Source: Meloidogyne chitwoodi
Lineage: Eukaryota; Nematoda; Chromadorea; Rhabditida; Meloidogynidae
Direction of reading: 5' to 3'
Assembly: GCA_015183035.1 (NCBI GenBank)
Contig: JACZZP010000012.1
Coordinates: forward strand, 1,736,001 to 1,800,000
DNA length: 64,000 bases
Shown: in pieces, positions 1 through 9,633 of the stretch
Position numbering within the stretch: position 1 is the first letter of the stretch
Layout of the letters: every line of letters starts with the position of its first letter
Position numbers and translations under genes: made by a program
The notes under the pieces: generated by a model
The model's input: only the letters and a program-made list of their open reading frames with translations
Database searches by the model: none
What the model was told of the DNA's origin: nothing

Positions 1-175
1 TCCATGATCCTTTTGTTTCTTCTTTTTTAAAATCATTTTCATTATTTTCTGTATTTATTTGTGTTGTATCATTGTTTGATTTATCCGTTGATTTTCGAGT
101 AAATTTGAGCATATCTTCCCAACTAAAGCAAGCCTTACAAGGACGTCCAGTTGTTTCACGTACAGATTCATCCAT
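1..175 (-). CDS. FAD-linked sulfhydryl oxidase ALR/Erv1-like, N-terminal part (cut by window edge)
   Basis: Only the first ~58 codons are present; the gene runs off the left edge. The start is the ATG at 175-173, since reading continues open to base 1. The peptide begins MDESVRETTGRPCKACFSWE, and the CKAC pair preceded by RP matches the distal CxxC shuttle of long-form ALR/GFER (family pattern RPCRAC followed by an aromatic and W). The last residues, EETKGSW, sit where the family has the beginning of the FAD-binding helical domain (ExxGxSW). ALR re-oxidises Mia40 in the mitochondrial intermembrane space. The catalytic FAD domain lies outside the window, so the assignment rests on a short stretch. 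It is the last member of a same-strand run after eL30 and uridine kinase. Confidence 0.5.
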   Translation of the reverse strand, partial: MDESVRETTGRPCKACFSWEDMLKFTRKSTDKSNNDTTQINTENNENDFKKEETKGSW

Positions 176-631
176 TTTAAATATTTAAATAATTCCTTTC
201 AATTTAAGAAAAAAGAAAATTTTGATAGATTTTTTTGATATTTCTTAAATTTAAAAAATAGGTAATTTAAAGCTCACAAGTTTAAAATAGTCGAAATATT
301 ATTCATTGGAAAAAACAATTTCCTTTAATAAAATAATTAAGCTCTAAATATTTTATGCAAAAAATTATCAATAATCTCTAACAAATGACAAAAACAAATT
401 CTTGAGTAGGGAGTAAAGAATTTTATAGTTGAATTAGCAAAATCTATTTTTATCACATCCACCTCTAGAGGAGTGCCTAAATAAAATTCTAAAATTTAAT
501 CTTTTGCTAAATTCAGTATAAAATTATTCATATTAAATCTATTTAAGAATAAACAAAAATGTTAAAATAATAATTTTTCAGTTCAAAATAACTGATTATG
601 CTCTATTCACTCTAAATTAAAATATCTCCAA
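176..631. other. Intergenic spacer between uridine kinase and ALR-like gene
   Basis: AT-rich spacer of about 450 bp between the UCK stop and the ALR-like ATG. No ORF, RNA gene or repeat was recognised. If the two genes are co-transcribed, the intercistronic trans-splice site would lie here, but I cannot pick it out. Confidence 0.5.
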
Positions 632-1932
632 TCAATCCATTTCTTTCTCAGAACTTTTTAAATGATTTTGTGACAAACTTTCATCGCTTTCCCTCGATTT
701 AGAACGGCTTGGTGGTGAATGGATACGAAGAATATCATAGATATGTTGAACAATAAGATCTATGGCAACATTATTTTCTGCTCCACGAGGAATTATTACA
801 TCAGCATATTTTTTTGTAGGTAGACAAAAATCCTCAAATGCCTTAAAGAGAAAAAATAATTATTAAATAAATAAAAAAATATATTCCTTAAATATATTTA
901 TGTTAGAAGCGTAAAATGCTCACAAAGATTTAGGTAAAAAGGTAAAAAAAAAAAGAGAAAAATAACCGGTTTAACTAAAGTAAGGTATTGATGAAGTATA
1001 TGATTCAGTGGTCGACCCCACTCTGTTGTATCGCGTTCAACTAAAAATGTTAAAATATTAAATTTAAAAATAAAACCTCGTCTGGCAAGTCTAATATCTG
1101 GATCAGTGTCAACAAATCTTGAATTAATTTTTGACTAAAGAAAGAAAAGGAAAACAAACAATTTTAGATCAAACATGCTCCTTAGTTCCTGAAGATAAAT
1201 TTAAATAAATTTTTAAGATTAAAAAATCTAGAACCAAAAAAAAATATCAGAAAATCAAAAACCGAATTTCAAAAAATCCAAACATGTTTTAAATTTTCAA
1301 ATACCTTATCAAAGAAAATCAAAATTCCCTCAACCAGAATAACATCAGCTGCGTCAATATCTCGCCACCCTAGTCTAAAATTTAAAACTTTAAAAATACA
1401 AAAAATCAAGTTTGGAATAATTCTGGATTGAAAAAGCAAAAACGCCTTAAAAATTCAAAAAGATGGATTTCGACAAGTTGAATAAGAATTGATAGACTAA
1501 AGATAATCCCGAAATAAAAACCTTGAGTGTGTTTTGAAGTCATATAATGGAACCTGAGCAGGTTTGTATTGTTTTAAATTCCTCAAAGTACAAAGCATTG
1601 ATGTGTGTTCAAATGCATCGGGATGGTCAAAATTAAAATCTCCTCTCAATGCTCTAGCAAATTCTTCATTATTTACAAGATCGCGATAAAAGGAATCCTA
1701 AAAAAAGAAAAATGATCATCTAGAGAAAAAGGATAACTTGTGAAATTGCAATAACTCGCTTATGAACTCCATTTGAAGCAAGTCTATCGATAATCCTAGA
1801 GCAGACTGTAGACTAAATTTGTAGAAAATATACCCAGTTACAAAAGGGATAAAATCTCAAAATAAAATAGTTCTATCAGACCTTTCCTGAAGCGGTTCCT
1901 CCTGCAACGCCAATGATAAAGGGACAACGCAT
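632..1932 (-). CDS. Uridine-cytidine kinase
   Basis: Phosphorylates uridine and cytidine to UMP and CMP (pyrimidine salvage, cytosol). At least seven short exons are readable on the minus strand. The protein begins [17 protein letters not shown], a P-loop right at the start as in UCK enzymes. Then come [15 protein letters not shown], the DSFYRDL strand, FDHPDAFEH (nucleoside-binding segment), [38 protein letters not shown] and the C-terminal [17 protein letters not shown], all in UCK order. It ends in a short Ser-rich tail before TGA at 634-632. The N-terminal extension found in human UCK2 is almost absent. It lies ~160 bp downstream of eL30 on the same strand, a spacing typical of nematode operons. 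The family call is secure; UCK1 versus UCK2 type is not resolved. Confidence 0.9.
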
Positions 1933-2093
1933 TCACGAATCAAACTTTTCAACAAAAATCATATAAGTGTAAAAATATTTAAAATAAAAAAATATTTGCA
2001 AAAAAGCCTTTGGTCAAAATAAATAATTAAAATTAACACTTTATCTCTCAAAAATTTAACAAACGATTATTTTATCTCACAAATCAACATTTT

Positions 2094-2562
2094 CTAAGCT
2101 TCTGTTGGCATGCTTCGAATGATGTCAGAATCGCCAGGATCGGTAATAGAAAGCATTGACACACGAAATAGTTTACCACATGCAGTTCCCAACTCAATAT
2201 TATTGCCATGATACTCGTGAACACCTAAATATATAACATTATAAATCATAATCAAATATATTCGTAGACCTGTTCTCGCAAGCATAGAATAGTACTCAAT
2301 TTCACTGCGTCTTAAATAAATAAAAAAAGTAATTAAGAGGCAAAACATTGAACCTAAGGCTCGGTGTATTGCTGGAAATAATGACCAATTTTGCCTTGCC
2401 AGAACGAAGAGTTTTTAAAGTCTGTTTGTAGCCAAGACAATATTTCCCCGACTTAGTCACCATAGCAAGTCGAGCATTTATGTTTTCAGTAGATTTTTTC
2501 TGAAAATGTTAATAAATTCAACGTGTTTTAACAGAAAAACTAACTTGTTTTCCGACAACCAT
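2094..2562 (-). CDS. rpl-30: Large ribosomal subunit protein eL30
   Basis: Cytosolic 60S ribosomal protein. Four exons: ATG at 2562 with a tiny first exon (MVVGKQ, 2545-2562), exon 2 at 2354-2499, then exons split by a 45-bp intron near 2227-2271. Diagnostic stretches are [60 protein letters not shown] and the end [16 protein letters not shown]. These follow eL30 family sequence nearly residue by residue, and the length of about 112 residues is normal. It diverges from RPN6 (ATG-to-ATG about 510 bp), so the two may share a promoter region. It is the first gene of the run eL30, UCK, ALR-like. Confidence 0.95.
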
Positions 2563-3072
2563 TGTAAAGCAAATAAACAATTATACTATTTGTTTTTTGA
2601 ATCTAAAATTAATGAAAATGAACAAAAATATGAAAACACTAATGAAAAACTAGCAAGTAATAATTGCATATCTCATTGGAAAGTTAAACACTAAACTTAA
2701 CAACGCACAAAAGATCATAAACAGATAATCGTCAAAATTTTAGTCAATGGAGCTATTTAACAAATTAACGTCATTCTGTCAATGACCATTTTTTCCAAAG
2801 GATGGCTTATGACCATTTTGTCAAAAATATCAATTGGTATTTGTCCAAAATGATACGTAAATAGAACACCAAATAGTCAAAATTTAAAATTTGCTTAGAA
2901 TTGCTTTCTTTTAGATTTAGACAGTGAACTATTTTTCGTTTTCTAGCTGTCTGCTTACCAGATATTAGGATATTCAAGAACTTTCTGCCGTAACTCGAAA
3001 TCGCCCACTGTCGAAATCAAATAGCACACTTTATTTTTTGATAAATTTAATTTTTTATTAGAATATTACAAA
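2563..3072. promoter_or_regulatory. Divergent promoter region eL30 / RPN6
   Basis: About 510 bp between two divergent ATGs. It holds several short direct variants of a CAATGACCATTTT / ATGACCATTTTGTC motif (around 2775-2830), but no recognised core promoter box. A TTTTTTATTAG splice acceptor lies 11 nt before the RPN6 ATG, consistent with a spliced-leader trans-splice site. No convincing coding exon for the missing RPN6 N-terminus was found here. Confidence 0.4.
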
Positions 3073-4548
3073 ATGACTTCCTCATTGTTTCGCATCAGAA
3101 ATCAGCATGACTTGACGGTAAAAGCTTTTATCACTAATTTATTAAATACTCTTGCATTAAAATGAGTTTTAGATTGATAAATGTAAGCAACAAATTGAAT
3201 TGGCAAAAAACGAGAATAAAACTTTTCTTCGACAAGCATTACAGGCCCACCTTATCAATTTATTTAATCGTGAAAAAACCTTTACTCAAGCTGTTCTTTT
3301 AGGTTTGTGTTTTAACTTTAATTTAAAATTATTTAGCCTCGCAACTTGTGTGTGAACTTAAGAAGGTTGATGACAAGGAATTGTTGGTTGATATTTTACT
3401 TGAGGAGAGCATCGTATAATACCTATATTTTAATTGAATACTCTATTCTTCATTTTTAGGCCTTTTATCATCTTTCAAACCTTACAAAAGCTCATTCATC
3501 ATTGACAAATGCGAGGACTATTGCTAATTCGAAGTATACACCACCCTTAATGCAGGTAAGAAAATTTTACTTTATGTTTTTCATGAACTAAAAATTCAGG
3601 CTAAACTTGATTTACAATCTGGTATTATACACGCGGCTGAGGATCACGATTTTAAAACTGCTTTTTCCTATTTTTACGAAGCTTTTGAGGGGTTTGATTC
3701 TGTAAACGATTTTGAACTGGCACAAAAAGCACTCAAATATATGCTTCTTAGCAAGGTTTGATTTAATATTTTCAACAGATTTGAGGTTTGGTTTCTAGTT
3801 TTAATATTCGCTACTTTTTATTCTTCGTCACTTTAATTAGCCTTTTCTCAAACATACAAATTCTTTCCCGATAAAAAAGTTTTAACCGTTTTAAGGCTTA
3901 TTAAAGGACCATTTATCGAATATTCTTATTCAGATAATGACGGATAATGCGGATGAGGTGAACAATATTCTGTGTGGTAAAACTGTTACAAAATATACTG
4001 GTCCCGAAACAGATGCAATGAAGGCGCTTTCTAACGCCGCGAAGAAGCGTTCGTTAAAGGAATTCAATGAGGTTTATTAATTTTTATATTTTATAAGTTA
4101 ATCATTTTTAGACTTTTGCTAAATACGGAAATCAACTTATGGAGGATCCTGTTGTTCAAAAGAATTTTTCTTCAATTTCTGATACAATGTTTGAAAAGGA
4201 GCTTTCTCGTCTTATTCAGCCTTATTCTTGTGTTCAAATTGATCATATTGCTAAATGTGTTGGTTTAAGTCGTGAGCATGTCGAAAAGAAGTTGAGTCAA
4301 ATGATTCTTGATAAAAAATTTTATGGTAAAAGAATTTTATGCTTTTAAGTATTTTCTTTTTATTTAAGGTTGTTTGCAAGGAGATGGAATACTTGTAATT
4401 TATGAGAGAGAAGTTGTTGACCCTTCATTTAAGTTGGCAATAGAGTCTATTCATGCGATTGGAGAGGTAAATTTATTTATAAAACTAAAACCAAATTTTT
4501 ATTAAGGTAGTTGACGCACTTGGAGAACGAGCGAAGAAAGTCAATTAA
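3073..4548 (+). CDS. rpn-6: 26S proteasome non-ATPase subunit RPN6 (PSMD11), N-terminally short
   Basis: Lid scaffold subunit of the 26S proteasome: N-terminal alpha-solenoid followed by a PCI domain. Eight or so exons are readable. Family blocks in order are [89 protein letters not shown], the PCI helices, and [14 protein letters not shown] followed by [11 protein letters not shown] in the winged helix. It ends GERAKKVN. The model has about 330 residues against ~420 in human PSMD11: the first ~100 residues of the solenoid are missing, although the DNA between this ATG and eL30 is only 510 bp. A splice acceptor 11 nt before the ATG suggests the mRNA really begins here, or that far-upstream exons exist. 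Identity is secure; the N-terminus is not. Confidence 0.88.
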
Positions 4549-6051
4549 TACTTTACCTGAAGAAAACAGACTTTTTTTTCGTTTTTTATCATTGACCAGT
4601 CTTTGTGTAAAGAGGTTATTATGAGATCGGCCAAATTAAATATTTTCAAATTTTTTTTCGAATTATTTTAATCTGATTTGAATTTGATTTTAGCATTTTC
4701 CCGATCTCAATTATTTACTGTTCTTTAAATAAAAAGATTTTTTAAAAAAGGTAAAAGACTAAAATATAATTTTATTTTATTTTAAGATTATTTATTATAT
4801 CGTTATTGAAATCTATTTTAGTAGTATTCCGTTGTTATAATTGCTACTTCAATTTACAAGAGCTCTTTATATTTGCCAGTTTTACTATTAAAATTTTTTT
4901 TGATAATTTAAAATATCTTATAATTTTTAACCTTTCCTCGATTTTTGACTCTTCTTTTTTGAAATTCAATTCATTTTCTTTTTCATTGTTAATCGATGAT
5001 TTTTTATTAATTACAGGTTTAGGTTTAAGACATTTCAAAGTGCAACCACAAAGAGGAGAGAATTGGATTCTATTTAATATTTTAAATTTTGATTTAAATT
5101 AATTTTTTTAATAGTTTTCTGATCAAATTTTTTTTAATTACAAAAGTTTTGAATTTCTTATATTAAATAAAACAAACATTTTCCGTTTCGAAGTAGTATC
5201 ATCATTAGTTGTTTTATCATTCTTTCTATTTAGTAAACAACGGCAAATTATTGGCATTGTTAGTGGATTTGAATATATTTATATAGTAAAATTAGTTAGA
5301 ATTTTGTTAAAATTGTAAGCTAAGAAAATATTGGAATTTTTTTGTTCTTATAAAGAATCTTATAGAATAAATTTGTACGAATGAATAGAATAAAAGAAAA
5401 TGCGCTTGTTTTAATACTATTAGATTTATTTTAGAAAGGATATTGCGGCTCTACTATTTATTTCTAAAATAAACTGGTTTCTTAAAAATTAGTTATTGAG
5501 TTTTTTTTATTATAAAAACTAAAAAAAGATCAAAATAAAATAAGAGAATATGTAAAAAAATTAATAGTTATTTATTATTCGTTTTTTAATAATCAGATAA
5601 TTCTGATTTAATAAATAGTTTTATTCAGAATTTTGTTCTTATTCTGATTTAATTCTACATATTTTTTTTCCTCTTTATTAATTTTATTTTTTATTATAAT
5701 TTTGATTTTTTTTAATTTTTATTCTGATTTTGAATATTAATTAATTTTACTTTAATTTATACATAAATATTTTCACAAATTGATAGAAAACTTGACAAAT
5801 AATTTACAAAATATTTATGTACAAATTTTCTTTTTTATGTTGCTTATTCTTTACTCTCGTCAGCTGTTTAAGCAGGAACAGATCGATTTAGTCTGAGCTT
5901 ATTTTTTTCGAAATTATAAACTTTTTTTCTAAATCAAACATTTTTAAAATTACATAATATTCTTAAGAACTATTTCTTTTCCAACTTTTAGTATAATCAA
6001 AAAATTAATTTAACACTAAAAAGTTAATAAAATTTAAATTATTTTTATGAA
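4549..6051. other. Intergenic, AT-rich, TTCTGAT-rich patch
   Basis: About 1.5 kb without a credible gene. ORFs at 4806-5102 (plus) and 4844-5038 (minus) are complementary readings of the same AT-rich DNA and show no family likeness. From about 5590 to 5740 there are scattered repeats of TTCTGATT and ATTCAGAA, the same core that builds the tandem arrays further right. Confidence 0.5.
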
Positions 6052-7513
6052 ATGAATACTGGTAAGCTAAATAAATTTTTTTACTAAAAAAATTAATAGA
6101 AACTTTAATATAAATAAATTGAAAATTGACTTTAAAAAAATAATTTATAAATTTATTTAGGAAAACTAGTTGGCCATCCACCACAATTGAGTCGACCTTC
6201 CAGTCTTTTTTCAATATGTGAAGTTCTACCTCATTTATTTATTGCTGGATATGCAGTAAATTGATTTTTAAATAAAAATTTAAATAATATTTTTTTATTT
6301 AAATTTTTTCTCCTTTCAGTCTTTGGAAGAATCAAAGCTTCATCAATTAGGAATAACTCATTGTGTAGATGCTACAAACATACCTAATGTAAAACGTTTC
6401 CAAGGGATTGATTACCTTTTTGTGCCAATTGACGATTCTTTAATGGTTGATGCCACCAAGTATTTTCAAGGTGTAGCAGATTTTGTTCGAGGAGCGAAGC
6501 AAAAAGTTTGGTTATTTTTGAGTGGAGAAGTACTATTTACCCTTATAGTTTAAAAAGCTCAAGTAAATTATATAGACACAGTCAAAATTTAAAATTGTTT
6601 AGTACATCAGTTAATAATCGAGGAATCCACCTTTAATTTATGTACACAGTTACGAGCAAAGTTTATGGCCAAAAAGTAATAGCATAATATCTAATTGTAT
6701 GTGAATTATTTCTTTATTTTACTTTCTGAATATTATAGTATTTTTTATAAGCTTAAAATGAATACATACTTTTACAAAAATATGCATAATTAATAAAATT
6801 ATACTTATAATAATAAAAATATTTCTAGGAATACATTTATTATTATAATTATAACTTTATCAATTATGAATATTTTTGTAAAAGTATATACTCATTTTAA
6901 AGTTTATAAAAAATACTATAATAAGTATAATTTAAAAAATATTTTAATCAAATTAAATAAATAATTATTAACAAACAAAATATCTTTGGCCATAAACTTT
7001 TGCATTAGATTGTTATTATCCACAGATAAATTGAAATAAACTATATTTATATTACTAATTTTAATTTTAATATTTCTAAGGGTGGAAAAGCAGTTATTTA
7101 CTGTGCTGCTGGAGTCAGTAGAGCTGCTACATTGACAATTATGACTTTAGTAATAAATGAGGGAATTACCTTACGTGAAGCCTATTATACAGTTGTTGGG
7201 TTAGTTTAAAATTATTTTAATAATTTAAATATTATATTAAAGTGCAAGACCAATTATTGCACCAAATTTAGCATTTTGGAGGCAAATGATAGCTTGGGAA
7301 AATGAAAAAAATGGTAAAACTACTGTTCATTTACTTAAAGGAATGAGAAGTAAATTAATTAATTATTCAAAAATTTATTTAAAAAAAATATTTTTAGCCC
7401 CAGTACCTGATGTATATTTAAAAAAATCTGATTATATGCCTTCACCAGAAACCTGGGAAGCACCTCCGAAATATTCGTTGACTCCAAAAATGGGGAGAAA
7501 ATTCAACACATAA
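6052..7513 (+). CDS. Atypical dual-specificity phosphatase (DUSP)
   Basis: Protein phosphatase of the small atypical DUSP group (catalytic domain with little else). First exon 6052-6061 (MNT plus one base) splices to an exon reading GKLVGHPPQLSRPSSLFSIC, then EVLPHLFIAGYA, then SLEESKLHQLGITHCVDATN, VPIDDSLMVDATKYF and FVRGAKQK. Intron 6506-7080 follows, then GGKAVIYCAAGVSRAATLTI (phosphate-binding loop) and ARPIIAPNLAFWRQMIAWE, typical of the last helix. The nucleophile Cys, the loop Arg and the general-acid Asp region (PIDD) are present. The loop His that normally precedes the Cys (HCxxGxSR) is Tyr. The C-terminal tail (VPDVYLKKSDYMPSPETW) is poorly conserved. A 350-bp inverted-repeat element sits in the 575-bp intron. 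Confidence 0.8.
6656..7003. mobile_element. Inverted-repeat (MITE-like) element in DUSP intron
   Basis: The ends are GCAAAGTTTATGGCC (6656-6670) and its complement GGCCATAAACTTTTGC (6988-7003). Further in, 6723-6790 is complementary with few mismatches to about 6861-6926 (for example CTTTTACAAAAATATGCATA against the segment TGAATATTTTTGTAAAAG). The whole is about 350 bp, has no coding capacity and could fold into one imperfect hairpin. This fits a miniature inverted-repeat transposable element. I could not define a clean target-site duplication. Confidence 0.6.
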
Positions 7514-7599
7514 TAAAAAATTAAATAATACTTTCCTCATGTATTTACATTAATATATTTTTTATAAAATTTATTACTCTAATTAATTTAGATTATATT

Positions 7600-8095
7600 T
7601 TTTAATCAGAAATTCAGAAATAAATTTATTATTAAGATGACTCTGAAAATAATTTTATTCTGATTTTTTTAATAATCAGAAATTTTGTTCTGATTTTTAG
7701 TGATAAGTTTGTTCTGATTTTTCTAACCAGAAATTTTGTTCTGATTTTAGTAATAATTTTGTTCTGATTTTTCTAACCAGAAATTTTGTTCTGATTTTAG
7801 TAATAATTTTGTTCTGATTTTTCTAACCAGAAATTTTGTTCTGATTTTAGTAATAATTTTGTTCTGATTTTTAGTGATAAGTTTGTTCTGATTTTTCTAA
7901 CCAGAAATTTTGTTCTGATTTTAGTAATAATTTTGTTCTGATTTTTCTAACCAGAAATTTTGTTCTGATTTTAGTAATAATTTTGTTCTGATTTTTCTAA
8001 CCAGAAATTTTGTTCTGATTTTTAGTGATAAGTTTGTTCTGATTTTAGTAATAAGTTTGTTGATTTTTAGCAATAATTTTGTTCTGATTTTTTAA
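7600..8095. repeat. Minisatellite, ~50-bp unit with TTCTGAT core
   Basis: Six near-identical copies of a segment containing CTAACCAGAAATTTTG, alternating with TTCTGATTTTAGTAATAA (full unit about 50 bp), with a shorter variant carrying TTTTTAGTGATAAG interleaved. The array fills the gap between the convergent DUSP and phospholipid phosphatase genes. The flanks (7600-7700 and 8040-8095) are degenerate units. Confidence 0.9.
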
Positions 8096-8253
8096 TAATC
8101 TAAAGAGAAAATACCTTTTGAGCAAAGAGAAATAATTAATTTTAAATATTTACTGGGATAAAAATTGTTTTTAAAAAATATTTTTGTAAAATTATTTTTT
8201 TTTAATTAATCTTTTTCTTTCATAATTAAAAAAAATAAATTTCTTCTAAAATG

Positions 8254-9633
8254 TCATCTTATTAATTCATTTTTAATTTCATTAACATCAAAAGCAGAAG
8301 AAGAAGAATTTGTTAATGTTCCATAATCACTAGAATGTCTTTGAAATGAATTTTTTATATTTTTTTGATTTTCATCAATTGATTTGCTATGATGATGAAG
8401 AACTATTGTTTGTGGAACAGAAAATTTTTCATTAATTAAAATTGTATCATCCTCTTCTGGCCATTCTTTGTCAATAAGACAGTAACGGTTAGGGCGAAAG
8501 TTGTGAAGCATAAAACGAATCTTAAATAATTTTAATTTAAAAAAATAATTAAATAAAAAATAAATTGATTTAAAATAATTTAAAATTAAAATAAAAAAAA
8601 CTAACAAAAAAAGCTCCTAAAGCAATCCCCGTCACTGCACCACCAACTACATCTGTTAGTCTATGTTTATGGTCTCTCACTCTTGAAAGACAAACAAAAT
8701 AGGCAAATAGTGCAATAAAAAATTGAGTAAAGGAGCGGACTACAGCAGGGAATTTACAACGTTTTTGCATATAAAAAATCATAAAAGTTGAAAAATTGCA
8801 AATAAATGCAGCATGGCCAGAAGGGAAAGAAAAATATTCATTCTGAAAAATTAAAATTTTAAAAAATTAAAAAAACCAATCTAACCTGATCAAAAAGAAC
8901 ATTAGTACATTCATAATCCTGAATATACCCATATTCATTAGGAGGGCACATTTCACTCAGATTTTTTGGTTGACAAACAGCCAAAAAGTTTGGTCTTAAT
9001 CTTGAACATGTTCTCTTTCCTAAGTTACAAATAGAACTTGTAGAGAGTTTAGAACACAATTGGGCAGCTAAAAAATATTTTTTTAATTTTTATAATTTTA
9101 ATAAATTTTTTAAAATATTTTTTTAATTAAAAAAAATATTTTCTTCCATTTCTTCTTACCTAAAAAATATAAACAATTAACAATTAAAGGGTGTAAATGT
9201 CCTTCTTTTCGGTGTAATCTTTTATCATTATGTCTTCTTATTAAATGCCAAACTAGAGAGAATTCACTGCTTATAATCTTTAAAAATATTTAAATTTATT
9301 TTTATTAATTTTAAATTTAAATATTTACTAAAATAGTTCCAACAATAGTAGTCACCCAATCCATAAAATTAGCAGAAACAGTATCCGGCACATATGGAAA
9401 ACGAATTTCATTGTCATTGCAAAAGAAGCCCTTTAATTAATTAAATATTATTTTTAATTTTAAAAAATAATATTTTAATTTACTTGTTTAGCATAGGGAG
9501 TTGAACGTGCCAAAGTTTTAAGTAAAACAAGTATTGGAAGTGATAAAAATAAATTAAAAACATGACGGTAATTATTAGGGGTAGGGGAATAATTAGAAAG
9601 TGTAGAAGTACTTGAAGCAGAGGAAGCAGCCAT
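8254..9633 (-). CDS. Phospholipid (lipid phosphate) phosphatase, PAP2 family
   Basis: Integral-membrane enzyme that dephosphorylates phosphatidic acid, lysophosphatidate and related lipids. Start ATG at 9633 (MAASSASSTSTLSNYSPTPN), followed by a hydrophobic helix and PYAKQGFFCNDNEIRFPY, the extracellular-loop signature of the LPP group. The three PAP2 motifs are all intact: KRTCSRLRP (K-x6-RP), FPSGHAAF (PSGH), and SRVRDHKHRLTDVVGG (SR-x5-H-x3-D). Several hydrophobic helices lie between them. The cytosolic C-terminus is long and includes a Ser-rich tail and HHHS. About six exons. It converges on the DUSP gene across the minisatellite. Family call secure; substrate preference unknown. Confidence 0.9.

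Noticed and set aside
4806..5102. 98-codon plus-strand ORF and its minus-strand partner at 4844-5038
   Set aside because: Low-complexity Phe/Leu/Ile translation in AT-rich DNA, open on both strands, no family likeness, no splice context.
6506..6553. Continuation of the phosphatase exon reading VWLFLSGEVLF
   Set aside because: Family alignment requires a splice at 6506 so that AKQK joins GGKAVIYC; the extra residues are intronic.
7600..8095. CRISPR-like array
   Set aside because: Units are contiguous tandem repeats without unique spacers, in a eukaryotic genome.
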